DNA of 64,000 bases, taken from contig WAID01000005.1 of assembly GCA_016584495.1 (NCBI GenBank), positions 2,120,501-2,184,500 of the forward strand, given 5' to 3'. The stretch comes from Celoporthe dispersa. Lineage: Eukaryota > Ascomycota > Sordariomycetes > Diaporthales > Cryphonectriaceae. Under the pieces are notes generated by a model. The model was not told the DNA's origin and made no database searches. It was given only the letters and a program-made list of their open reading frames with translations. Shown here piece after piece: positions 11,843 through 23,506 of this stretch. Each line of letters opens with the position of its first letter. The stretch's first letter is position 1. The position numbers and the translations under genes are program-made.

Positions 11843-13712
11843 GGCCTTGGGTGGGAGGGTAGGAAAAGGGGGGTGGGGGTGGCCGGTCGCCCCTCTAACT
11901 GAAGACAATTGATGGGGATAAAAAGAATTTAGGGAGCTAAAAATAATAAAACATCAATATGTGCTACATAATGAATGGAAAGCAGCGTGGATTGAGTCAC
12001 CATCTCCCCGTGACAAGAGACAATGGAGGATGAAGAAAAAGGGTGATGTGTTGTATGTGAGAGAGTTTGGTGAGATCAACCGTCGGGAGTTTTTCGCACG
12101 GCCTAAGCTGCAATGGGAGCCTGCCAGGTGCCAAGCTAGCGCTGACAGCTGTTCGGGATGAGGCCGACAGCTGGCATCGATCTTGTCATGGAAGTTTCCA
12201 CACCTCCTCAACGACGCGCCCATGCTATAAGCCTGCTTTGGAAAAAAGTTGTTATTCTTTAGATGAGATAGACAGTGATAGCTAGCCGTCCTGTCATTGG
12301 GTGACTGTTTGCAAATGTTGCTTATCGACCTCGTCCACCACAATCTCCTTCCATCGAGAGGTAACGATAACAGATGCCGCATCGTTTTGCTCTTCTATGG
12401 CAAAAGAGACCAACCTAACGCAAAGGAGTATATATGAGCCCCCTGTATGAATTTATGAGTATGTATTTGAGACATTTCACACTTCTCTTATGCCTAGAGG
12501 GAAGCATGGTCGCATGACGTTAGACGTGAGGAGCGCGCATGGCCAAATCACTCTGGGAGGATCTTGGGCGAAGGATCAACGCCAATGCAGTTTCGCAGTT
12601 ACTATGAAAGGACTGGGTAGGCCAGTCAAGGCGAACGAGATGCGCTCTGGGAGGTCTTGTCTGTCCGTGACATGTCGCTGGTAAATCGCCCTCCGCCCGG
12701 AACTGCAGTGCTCTCGTGGCGGTGGGACGCTACAGAGAATCCACCATCCAAGAACATCATCCATGCTGTCTGGTACGCCAAGTAGAAAAAGATCACGTGT
12801 ATGCTCGTCGATGTTGTCGCCATTAATTAGAGCCTGAGTGGAGACGATCTCCTTCACCACGTCCTGGCTTTCTCGACATTATACGCCATGACACCCGTCA
12901 TAGCTGCCAAGGAAGATCCACCGGATGGCATCCCATGATACCTTTATGCTGTTTATATGGTGGCTTAAAGGCCACGATCCGCCGGCTATAGATTCTGCAC
13001 GAAGTCAGAAAATTCCACTCCAATCAGAGCAAGATCACCTATCTTATATGGAGACAGAACAAACTCGATTGGAGGTATCAAGTAACACGGAAGCATTGGC
13101 CTGCTCTGTACTCAGTGTGAGCGATGATGAATAGCAAGCATATGCTAATCAGTCAATAGCAGAAGCGCTATGATAGTTTGCACTTGAAGAAAGTTAAGCG
13201 CCATCCTGCAATAGCGTTTGTCAAGATACTATTAAAACGCTTTGAAATAACAAAGGGATTATATGGCGTTATTTGGTCTCGGTTAGATCATCTCATAGCA
13301 ATCTTGAGTGACGCCAAAGTCTGGCACCGCTCATGTCCCGAATTCTCACGAATACCGTTATTGGCAATTAGCGAGATCGATGGGCCAGGAATGCAAGTCA
13401 TTCTATGCAAGCAGTCTCCAGACCATAGAATCACGGCATCATTGAAACGATTGACATCAGAATTGACAGCAGTGAGTTTTTACATTCTTGGACTGTTGTC
13501 GCTTTATATACACTTGCGCCCGGTGAACCACATTCAAGCCTCCGTCTTTAAAAAAATGATTTGCACAGGAGAGAGAAGAGAACAACCCCAGCAGCTTCAC
13601 CTTCGACAAGCTTTTCCCGCCATCATCAAGCTCATTAGAACATGTCCCAAGGGGGGGAGGGGGTTGCGTCTTGGTAAAAGTATTGATACAACACAAAAGT
13701 TGTGATCAAAAT
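11843..13712. other. Intergenic, AT-rich, no supported gene
   Basis: Short frames on both strands lack domains and consistent splicing. The stretch from about 12900 to 13600 is clearly AT-richer than the flanking genes. No transposon ends or repeats are recognised. Confidence 0.45.
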
Positions 13713-14622
13713 TTAACCAACGTATTCGCAGGTGACGGTCTCGGCGGTGGCGCTGCACGAGGTGTAGACGGTGCCGGACTGGCGGATGTCAATGATGGAG
13801 CCAGAGCCGGCCTTGATGGTGGTGGAGCCGGAGGTGGCGTAGGCATCGGTGAACTCGACAACGTCGAAGTCGGCGAAGGGGACGAGGCTGAGACCCTCCT
13901 CGAAGTCCTCAACGATCCACTCGGCGTCGTACTCGCACAGGTCGCCCTCAGTGTCGGTGAAGGTGTAGGTCACGGACTTGCCGGTGGTGACGTTCTCGAT
14001 GACAGCAGTGCCCTTGGAGGTGCTGGTGGCAGTGACGGTCATGGTGACGGTGTCGCCGGCATCAATGGTGATGTCGAAGTCGTAGGCGTAGTCTGTAATT
14101 TACACACATCTGTCAGCAAAGATTATCTTCTCTAGGCTGTATATCCACCGACTAAAGTTGACCAAAAAAGGGGACTGGGGCCGGAAGTAACGTACCAGGG
14201 TACCACTCATACCAGGCGTCGAAGCTGACATCGCCATCATCGTAGCAGAAGTCAACACCGGTCTGGAGGATAGCGGTGTCGCAGGTGTCACCGTCAATGC
14301 CGACCCAGGCGGAGGCGCAGTAGCCCTCGAGGGCAGCCTTCAGGGCGCTGCCTTCACCAGCAGAGGGGGTGGGCACGACGATGGTGCCGGTAACGTAGTC
14401 AACGCCGGTGGTGGTGTAGACGGAGCCAGCCCAGTTGGTGGAGTAGGAGACGTGGCTGGTCTCGTTGTAGCTGACGTCGCTGGCCTGGATCCTGGGCTGC
14501 GAGTTGCGCTGCGAGGCACGCTTGGCGAACTTCTCGGCGTGGCGGGCACGGCGCTGCTCAGTCAGGCGGGCACCGAGGGCGACCTCGGCGGTGGCCAGGA
14601 GGGCAAGGGTGGAGAACTTCAT
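13713..14622 (-). CDS. Secreted glutamic peptidase, eqolisin family G1
   Basis: Two exons, 14196-14622 and 13713-14092, with a 103-base intron give 268 residues. The start at 14622 opens a signal peptide (MKFSTLALLATAEVALG), then a basic propeptide rich in Arg and Lys (RRARHAEKFAKRASQRN). The mature domain has family hallmarks: NWAGSVY, SAWVGIDGDTC, ILQTGVDF and AEWIVEDF. The last two hold the Gln and Glu expected to form the catalytic dyad of this acid peptidase family. Four Cys in the mature part fit disulphide bonding. The protein would be secreted and active at acid pH, cleaving proteins outside the cell. A TATA box lies at 14763-14768. It is unlikely to be linked to the peptide cluster 13 kb away. 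Confidence 0.92.
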
Positions 14623-17600
14623 GATGACTGACTTGAGAGAGGTTGACGACGGGGCCGGAAGAAGACTTGAGAGGCTAAGATCGAAGGAGCTGATGAGGCG
14701 AGAGCTGCTGGGATGAAGAGCTGGGAGGAGATATGACACAGAGCGGCGAGGTCATGACCAGTTTTATACTCAGAAGATCTCGAGGCGATCAGAGGGGCAG
14801 GACAGGGTGGATGGGAGAAACCTCCCAGGCGAAGACCGCCGCGAGGCGTTGACCATGACGATTGTGGAACCACGATAATGGAAAGACCACCTTCCTGATA
14901 CACCAGCAACATCCACTTGCCTATAGGGCACAGCGTAGAGTTGCATCCCTAGAGGATATGCATGCAAGAATAAAGGTGCACGGCACTGCATGGGGGCTGT
15001 GAGCTCGCATTGGACGGCCACATGCAGAGACCATTTCTAGCCCCGGCACCCTCGTACACCCTCTCTCCTGCTGCCCCTTCGTGATTCCAGTAGTCAGTCT
15101 CTAGGTTGGATGTGTAGGCTACTGATCATCAGCTGTAGCCGGGATGTTCTGCGAAGGATTCCCCTCGGGCGTTGCTCTGTGACACGGTCCATTCTCTTCT
15201 CGTTGTGCTTTATTACCGCATCTTACAATTTTGCCCAAGTTCTTGGAGGTCACACAGGCATGGACACACATGATATTGGTCATACTAATCGTAGTGTCTT
15301 TTTTTTTTTTTTACCTCTTTGCCAAGTAGAATATCTCGGGTAGAGGATTCCGATCGCCACAGGGATGGCGGAGGAGGTACGTGTGGGCGCACAGGAGCCA
15401 TCACAGCCAGCATCTACTATGTAGAGCTAGGAGGGCTCTCTATCCACAGCCTGCTCTGCGATTCGGCTCCTGGATGTCGCTGACCTTCCAGAACGAGTAC
15501 GATCGGCATGAGGGTGTTTCCGCGCGCCTAGGATAGACTCTTGGATTTTGGAAGCCCGAGGGTGCGCGTAGGGTTTGTTTTGTTTCCCGGGCCCCAGTTG
15601 CTACGTATGATTTCTGTGGATCTTTACCCAGGTCGTAGATCTCTCTCTCCTCCCTTCCTCTCTCCACATTTTACTCCTGGCTGACCCAGGTCTTGCTCAA
15701 CGTCTCGCGGCTGGAAATGTCTTGATCCGTACTGAGTTTCCCGGTTCTACCAGAAACTTTGGGGTTTTAATAAATCCTCGGTATTATAGAGGCATTCTGC
15801 ACACACACGTCTTGAGGGCGAGTGGTACTACCTTCCTGGTACAAAGAAGGATTATGCATACATGGATAGCGTGCGGATGTTTTCTGTTTCGGCACACACA
15901 ATGATATGATCGACCTATCGGCGGCAATTGTGACAAGAGCCGACAGAACCTCTCAGAATCCACCCGCTGTTCGAGCCAGCTTCCTTTTAAAGTTGACGTG
16001 CATCGAGTGGCGCTCTCGGTGGGTCCCGCCGCTGCGTTGTCAGCCACGCAAGAGTGATCCGATCCACCGACGATGCGGAGATGGCGCAACACCAGCCCAT
16101 GCCCTCTGCCGGCTGGGCGAGGCTTGTTGCCCTCGGCTTTGGACCTGCATTGATGTACAGTGCCTTGCGGCTGATATGCCCGAGGCGAACAAGGTCGACA
16201 GGGTCCAACGCGCAGCCCCCATACTGGCACGCACCCGTAGGTATTGTTTCGTTTTCTATGGTGCCATCACAAAGAAACCTTTGTGCTGTGATGATGTGAT
16301 TGCTAATCAGCTTATAGTGTTGGCCATGAGCGGTTATGAACGGTCAGTAAGGGTGGTCTGGCCGCGGCTTGTTGGCTCGAGCAGAATGCGACGCAGACCA
16401 CCCACTCCCATACTCTTGTTCAACCCACGTAACGTGGGTGCACACTTCTCAGCTGGTCTCACAGACGCCGAGTCTAGCCCCAGAGATTTGCCAACGAGAG
16501 CAGCGTGGGTCAACTCCATATCTGCTAATGGCGTGATGCCAACGGTACGTGGGAGGGACCCGGACGTGGCGGCCACCAACGACTTCTTCGGGAAGGAGAA
16601 GAGGCCATATGGTTACTTGAGAAGTGGCTGCGCATCTCTAGTGGTAGGTGATATGACGTACAGATCATACCGCCTTGGCCACGAGGCTCTTGCACCCCAG
16701 GAAACCACCTGTTCGCCTCGTGGTCCCATTGGCGGGGGGGCGGGGGGCCTTTCTAGAAGCATGGCTGCCTTCCAAGGTTCGTCTGGTGGCTACCGGCAAA
16801 GACGGTGGTCGTAGTGGAGGTGACCCTCCCAACCGAGGTTGTCGCCATCGATCAGGGGCGGCGGTGGGCCTTATCAACTTCAGGAGGCTTGCAAGGTTTG
16901 CCGTTCTGGACTAGGCTGCGCCTTCATCACTCTGGATGTCTCCAGGACGCAGATGGAGGTGGGCTGTGAGTTCTTTTGATTGGGCTCTGGGCGGTCAGGC
17001 GTAACGAATTAGATTTTGGGCTTTGACTTTCAGTTTATCGTCGAAGGCCTCTTGGGATCAGAAACTGAAGGTGGTATTGCTTCTCTTCGTGATGTTGTTG
17101 AGTATTAGGGGACAACCTTTTGGAATCTGATTGTCGTCAGATCTGGTATTGGGAGCGATAACAGCATTCCTTTAAACAGGCCATAGGGAGCATTACGTAT
17201 GGTCGTAGCGATAGACCATCCACAGGTGCTTGGTCCAGACCGCGTGATCTCCGCGATCATCACCGTTCGAGACCCTTCTTCCCCAGCTACATACATGGGT
17301 TCGTAGGCTGAGAGGACGCAGATCATCAACGCTTGTGCGCTGCCGCGGTGCTCTTTTACCAGAGACGCCGATTGCCGTAAGCCCCACGCTTTCCCCCAGT
17401 TTTAGATGATCCTGTGGCCCTATTGGTGCTGTGAATGGTATAAGTCAGTGGTGGACACAGTGCTCTGACTACCTGGGTATAATTACTCATCAGCTATCAA
17501 GTGGTGAGTGAGTTTCTCTAGCATCTCAAACGTCTCACATGCACCACGAATCATTCATCATGCTCAGTCGTGGAGAAGATCATAACAAAATTTGTTTTAT

Positions 17601-18783
17601 CATGTCACCCCGTGTCACGTATTATCAGAGTAGATAATCTGATCATAATTCAATATGCTACCTTTCTCTTCTGGCTATATCAAACCTCATAAGATCGAGA
17701 GGTTAGATGCTGATTATATCAAGACACTACGGCACTAAAAATGCGCAGCGATGTGTCCCACAGAGTGTTCATCGTTATCAAGAAGCTGCTTTCGTCATAT
17801 GACCTGTTACAAACAACGGCGCTGTGCCTTTTCTAGAAGTTGGCATAGCAATTCACCAACAAGAACTCGCGGAACCCTCCCCTGTTCTCCTAGCTATTGG
17901 TATTGTTTATCTCTTGTCTTTTGCCACTGGCCTGGTCAGTGGGTGAAACCTTAGAGGGAAGCCATGACTTTTCCTCCAACATCCGGTCCATCTGTGACAG
18001 GGGCAAGGACGTTTAACGACCGTATCTTTCTTGTGATGATTATCGCGGTCTTAGCTGCAGTTCTTGTAATATCACCATAGGATGGTCAGGCAAGTCTTGA
18101 GCAAAGGAAATTCCGAGACACGAAAGCCGTGGTAGGTCGGTAATCGAAGTATACCATGAAATATTACCAGCATCATAATAGTATAGCGTTTAAACATGAT
18201 TGCAGAATCCTCTGATAGAATCTGGAAGCCGCGTAAGCCGATGTCAAAAACCAATATGGCTGGTGTTTGACTGCGATGTAGTCGCGGCAAATCGGGTGCT
18301 TGACCCAGAGCTGTATACTCTTTCTCTCTGGTCTGAGGCCAGGTGCGTACTGACTCATTAAGCCCTAGTCCTCGTAGCCCGCATCTTGCCTTTGTTGTTT
18401 ATGATGAACCTCCTTGCATATCAGGCTGTAAGCCGCTATCCTGTTGAACACTCTCATCCAGATCCATTTGAGAGTTAGCCACAAAAGCTCAAGTTCATGA
18501 CCCCTCAAGAAATATGTGAATCCTTTCGTATTACTACCAAAAAGCCGTTGGCCAGTGCTATGTACACTAACGGCATGAAGACAGACATCAAAGATCCCAT
18601 TTCACCCCACTTCAACTCTCTTCAGCTATGCCACTGCCACCCCGAGAATGCACTGCGGAATCCTCTCAAGTCACTGCAGAAAAGATAGAACCGTACACTT
18701 CTTCACGGGCTGGATGGACTCGGATCACCTCAGTAGGACCGGATAACCGACGCCCCTGCCCCCCCTCTCAGGTTCAGGAGAGA
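14623..18783. other. Large gene-poor intergenic region
   Basis: About 4.1 kb between two minus-strand genes. The longest open frame, 15906-16814 on the plus strand, has no domain, no compositional sign of coding and overlaps frames of equal quality on the other strand, so I do not call it. The segment 17400-18600 is AT-rich with no conserved frame. A T run of 13-14 lies at about 15298-15311. No transposon or RNA gene is seen; a decayed element cannot be excluded. Confidence 0.45.
14763..14768 (-). promoter_or_regulatory. TATA box of eqolisin gene
   Basis: TATAAA on the minus strand, about 140 bases upstream of the ATG at 14622. Confidence 0.5.
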
Positions 18784-19958
18784 TCAACCTTTGGTGACGA
18801 ACAAATGAACCACCGGCTTTCCGCCCGGCAGCCCAGTCCGGGTCTTGTCCCAGCCCACCTCCCTGATCTCCTTCTTCATGCTGTCCTCATCGTCCGCACC
18901 GAAGCTCATGCCCTTGTACCACCGCCCGTTGCCTCCCTGGTGACACTCCGTCACCCTGTTCTTCCTAGGGTCGGGATTCACCGCGCCGAAGCCCTTGAGC
19001 AGCGAGTCGAGGGTGGTGTTCGTAGGGACATGTACCGTATGGAACGGCGAGACGAAGTGCGGAGGTAAGTTCCAGGGCGGCGTATCGCCGGTGCGGAAGA
19101 CGTGGATCTTGGTGTGCTCGGAAGGAAAGAAGTAGTTGTAGCCAGGCTCGCAGCCCACACCACCGGTCGAGTTTGTCATGTTCACCGCTGGCAAGGACGA
19201 GTCGATAACGGGCTGCACCGTCGACATGCGAGCTGCGTTGTTGTAGGCGGCTGGTTGTACGCTGGGCGGTGCGAGAGGCGGCTGGGCGGCATTCATGGCC
19301 GGGTAAGGCCACGGTTGACTGCCGTAGCCCCAGTAGGGATATTGCATCGGAGGATAGTATTGCACAGCACCGTTAGGGTAAGGGAATGAGTAGCCACCGT
19401 AGGCTTGTCGGTTAGTTGGTGGAGGAGGGCCAGTATCGCGACCCCAAGCCGGATTCTGTCCACCGCGGGGATGCGCCATCGTAAATGTGGCTGTTGCGGC
19501 ACGACTGTCAGTTCTCGTGCACAAAGGCTCTGAGGATGGTTTGTGGTCCCGCAGACCAGCTACACAGCTAGTACCGACCAGGATAGGTGTTGGGATTATA
19601 CGGAGTCCACGGACCGTATTGACCAACGAGTGGGAGGCCGGGAGGTGGGTTGCCTGGCTGTAGCTGCTGAGCCAGATGCCAGTATGAAGCTGGCCTCGAT
19701 GCTGAGCCTGGTGTGACCGGGTGAGGCTGAGGAGCCTGACTGGTTATGGTGTTGATGTCTTGAGGGTGTCCTTGGAGGTTCAGGTTGTGGAAGGCCTGGT
19801 CAAGACCAGAGTGTGTGTCTGCTCAAGAAGTGGTAAGCGAGGAGGGTGGGAGTATGGAGAGACAGGCTTGTTTATATAATAATCAAAGACAAGGCAGAAG
19901 ACCGAGGGGTGAGACATTGATTGTCATTATTGGGTTGTGATTCAGGAAAGAAGCCCAT
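18784..19958 (-). CDS. Conserved-looking Pro/Gln/Tyr-rich protein of unknown function
   Basis: I propose three exons: 19916-19958, 19579-19818 and 18784-19490, with introns of 97 and 88 bases. Exon lengths sum to an exact frame of 329 residues, starting MGFFPESQPNN. The first 200 residues are disordered in character (Pro, Gln, Tyr, Asn; e.g. QPGNPPPGLPLVGQYGPW, YPYWGYGSQPWPYP). The last 110 residues look folded: PHFVSPFHTVHVPTNTTLDS, then LLKGFGAVNPDPRKNRVTEC, GRWYKGMSFG, and an end GGKPVVHLFVTKG. I do not recognise the family. The C-terminal half could alone start at MAHPRGG (19479), but the uninterrupted coding-like frame upstream argues for the longer form. No signal peptide or membrane segment is present, so it is probably nuclear or cytosolic. 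Confidence 0.65.
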
Positions 19959-20037
19959 GGTCTGCTTCCGAGTGACTCCCAATTTGAAACTCGTAGTGCT
20001 ACAAGGAAAAGAAATAATTACTAGGTTAGCGACACAC

Positions 20038-20322
20038 TTACCAGTGATTGGCTCTCGAGAAGGGGGGCGGGCCAGGATCGAAGCCATGTATTGGATTCCA
20101 GCCTCTGCGGCCAAAGTTGGTCCTGAGTAGGAGGCAGATCTCCTTGTGCCAGAGGACTCGATTAGAGAGGTCATAGAAGCTTGCAACAATGAAGCAGGCC
20201 CAGCTGTTGTCTTGAGGGTTGACCTCTAGGTACAGCCCAATGATGAGCTTGACAGCCCCTCCAGGATAGGGGCCTGACAAGATGTAATGAGCGAAGCCTC
20301 TGTTCCGCTGTGGAAAAGCCAT
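20038..20322 (-). CDS. Possible small hypothetical protein
   Basis: An open frame of 94 residues starts MAFPQRNRGFAHYILSG and ends PPPFSRANHW. It has reasonable amino-acid composition (WACFIVASFYDLSNRVLW) but no known domain. It could be an exon of a larger gene, since a GTAAGT donor overlaps its stop codon at about 20035-20041, or chance. Its role is unknown. Confidence 0.25.
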   Translation of the reverse strand: MAFPQRNRGFAHYILSGPYPGGAVKLIIGLYLEVNPQDNSWACFIVASFYDLSNRVLWHKEICLLLRTNFGRRGWNPIHGFDPGPPPFSRANHW

Positions 20323-21354
20323 GGATTGGAGGGTAAAACGAAATTTACCACTGCATGCTTTGAATTTTGAGGATAAAAATATCCTTGCAAGGTGTCTCCA
20401 GTGGCAAAGAAAAGGCTGTTTTGTTGCCAAGTGCGGTGACAGATCTTTTATGTTCTAAGGATACATGTAGACATGTCCAAGGCTGCTATTCATTTGCCCA
20501 CCTAATATTTAAGTGTAGGAGTTAGTATGCTGGAGAAATTGTCTTCAACGACTGAGTGACACCATTGTGTCTATGACTCTGGTAGAGTCTCTCTATGCTG
20601 GATACTTAGTATGTAGTAGAGGGAACAGTCTCTTTAGATAGGAGAGTAGTAGTAGAGGAGGTGTCAAGACCTTTGATTGACCATCTTGAATCACTAAAGT
20701 GCTACGCTCAGTAAGTCCTATGACGATGAGCCCGTGGTCCTTGGCCATCATTCATTTTCAATTGTCACAAAGAGTAATAATGGGATTGTCAACCCTCTTT
20801 GGTCTCCATTTCGATTTCTCAGGTGTAATTGATCGTGATGAGAGTGGACAGTTCCTACTTGATAGTCATGCTAGACAGTGATTACCACAAAGACTGATGA
20901 GCAAAATACAGGGTTGGCATACCAAATTAGTAGAGCTGATGGAATTAGTCTGAGTGAATCACCTGTGCTTTGATGGAATGTCTCTGTAAGAGATGAGGAC
21001 AAAGCATTCAGTGGTCACTGATCATCAACAGCCAAAATGAAAGAATGCTTGACTGTGGTGATTCCGTTTTGAAACAAAAATGACTCAAAAACCTGACTGA
21101 TGTAACACATAAGCCATCGTGCATGTCCTTGAACACGTCATGCCCCATGCCCAGTGGTTACCAACAAAGGAGATTTGTGCCTCTGCTATTCACCATCTGG
21201 GTCTTTATTTTAGTCCCCCACAACTCCAAGATATGGAGCGAGAGCAACTTCAACCAGATGAGACCTTGTCCATTGGGTATACTATGCTACTATCTCCACT
21301 GCTCTGGATGAGGTTATCAAGCTATGAAGTAGTATCATCATCCCTCACGAGATC
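20323..21354. other. Intergenic, AT-rich
   Basis: Nothing recognised apart from short frames without support. Confidence 0.45.
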
Positions 21355-21877
21355 TCAATGCTTCTTCTTCTTCTTAAGCACCTTCTTCGTCTTCTTTTCC
21401 TGGCGAAAAAACTGCCTATTCTTCTCAAAAAAGTCACTGTAGGTTGCAAACCTCTGCTCCAGATCCCTACTACCCATAGTGACAACTTGACCTATCCGCC
21501 CCATGAGGACGCCGTCAAGATTCTCCTCCAGCATCCCATCCCTGCGCCACCTGTCAACATCAGGAGGGCGAATGCCGAAATCCTGAAAGATCATCTTCCA
21601 GAACTCAGCAAGAAGGATCCAATCGACGGGCGTGGCCTTGTCAAGCTGAAAGTCACGAATGGTTTCGTCGTGTGTTGGAAGCTGCAGGGGGCGGCCCGTG
21701 TGCAGTACGCACTCTGCAAGCACGTGGGCCGTGGTGTAGTCTGTGTCTGCGGTTTTCCTGTGCCTCCATAGCTGTTAGTCATACATAAGTCCTTGACAAA
21801 AATGAGTGTAGACACAATCAAACGAGGGCAGAAACGTGCGCGAGAGACTAGGCTTACGACTTGTGCTTCCCTGACAT
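21355..21877 (-). CDS. Small protein with polylysine C-terminus, function unknown
   Basis: Exon 21858-21877 (ATG plus six codons, MSGKHK) joins exon 21355-21757 across a 100-base intron with GTAAGC donor and CACAG acceptor, giving 140 residues. The body reads as one folded helical unit (HVLAECVLHTGRPLQLPTHD, VDWILLAEFWKMIFQDFGI), and the C-terminus is a highly basic tail (KKTKKVLKKKKKH) encoded by a CTT-repeat tract. A basic tail suggests nucleic-acid binding or nuclear import, but this is inference. I do not recognise the family. Splicing into a perfect frame with a very short first exon supports a real gene. Confidence 0.55.
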
Positions 21878-23506
21878 TTTGTTTTGCAGGTTATTACTTG
21901 GTTTCTTAATGAGAAGAAGTCTCAGGATGGGTGCTGTGGGATAGTGGGATATAGATATGGATAATTGCCTCGATTACACCAAATATATACGAATAAATTC
22001 AAAGAGTGAAATTTGATTTTTGTATATATTGTCACTAAGTCTCATGATCATCTTTGGAACGCAATCCAAAGGTTGCAACTGGAATTTGCCTATTTTTCAA
22101 TGCCTGTCTACATCAGAATATGTCATTTTAAATTGAACAGCAAGTACTAACAAAAGGCCGGAAACGCTGATTGTATTTCACCTTGTGAGATGATTAAATT
22201 TGTGCTCTATGTTCCCTTGTGAGAGCTACGTGCTGAGCAGACTTGAGATTCAAGTTCAGAATTTGGGACCTCATAATCATAAATCATCACTGGCCTCATA
22301 GCTTAGACTCAGTATGCCTCAAGGCATTTCTTCTGATATACTTCAGCTTTAGTCATTGCCCAAGAAAGACACCAGTCACTGGGTGTACAATCCGCCTGCA
22401 GCACATTTCCACATTCTCTGTTCCAAGGGCTTGGAAGGGCATAAATGCTACCTGTGTTGTACACAAATCACCAATGACCCTTCATAATGTGCAGCCTTTA
22501 ACACAGACCAAGCCCAGTTTATCCTCATCCCCACAAATTAGCTGTGAGTAGGTTGTGGCCAAAACCCCACCAAGCTCCCATCGTCGAGCTCAACCACAGG
22601 GGCAGGAAGCAGCAAAGGGCATAAATTGAGCAGCCTAATAATAGCCCAGCCTGGACGCACCCTTCTTATCATACCCCAGCCAAGCCTGACAGAGCACTGT
22701 GGCCCCTGTAATAATAATACCAATGTCCACTTGTGGGAAACACCAATTTTATGAGTGTGCCCCCCCTTTAGCAAGCATCATGATAAGCCTGATATAGATC
22801 ATCTATACATATGCCTCTTTTTCTGGGAACTGAACGGAACCGGCGAGCCTTACACATCTAGCATTTACAACAACAGGAGCACACAGGACGCTCTGGGAGT
22901 ACTAACCTATCCTCGGGACGCTGGCATGTCTTGAAAAGCTTATGTTGGGACCGATCAGACGCGTGGCTCAAACGAAACATTCATCATGGGTGGCCCCAAG
23001 AGGTAGTACTCTGAGCGGGGCTCATGTAGCCCGCGCGGACGAGCCCGCAATAGCTCCGAGGCCCCTCGCCTAAGAAACAAGAAGAGGTGTGTGGCCGGGG
23101 AGGGGGGAGGGGGTTTGTTTGGGTCAGGATCGTTCATAGTCGACTCTCGGACTAGAAACAGCGGGACAGATCTGCTTTGCTGCCCCAGACGCAGAGGGAA
23201 AAAAAAAGTTCGATTTGCTCAAAAGACTACATACCATAGTTGCTTCGTGGGCTCGTTCGTATGCAGGAGAAATAAAAAGGGGAGAAAAAGGAAACCTGAC
23301 GGGAACATGAAATGTATCCTTTGGTGGTACTGCTTTGCTTTTTCCCTGGGTATTATATGCCAGCTTTTCCTCGCCGGCTCTTTGAGTGGGCGAGGCTCAT
23401 CACTCCACCATGCTGAGGCCCACCTGCTGCCTCTCGCACAAGTCTTGCTCTCTCTCATACACACACATACACATACACATACACACACATCTTCTCTCCG
23501 TTGCTG
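21878..23506. other. Intergenic with CA microsatellite
   Basis: AT-rich, with a (CA)n tract at about 23457-23490 in the 3' region of the following minus-strand gene. No gene supported. Confidence 0.45.

Noticed and set aside
13713..14622. Eqolisin peptidase as the protease of the peptide cluster
   Set aside because: It lies 13 kb from the nearest cluster gene, behind unrelated genes, and is a secreted acid peptidase; release of the repeats is expected from the general Kex2 protease.
15906..16814. 302-codon open frame in the gene-poor region
   Set aside because: No domain, no signal, no intron logic, and competing frames of similar length on the other strand. The composition is unlike the supported genes.
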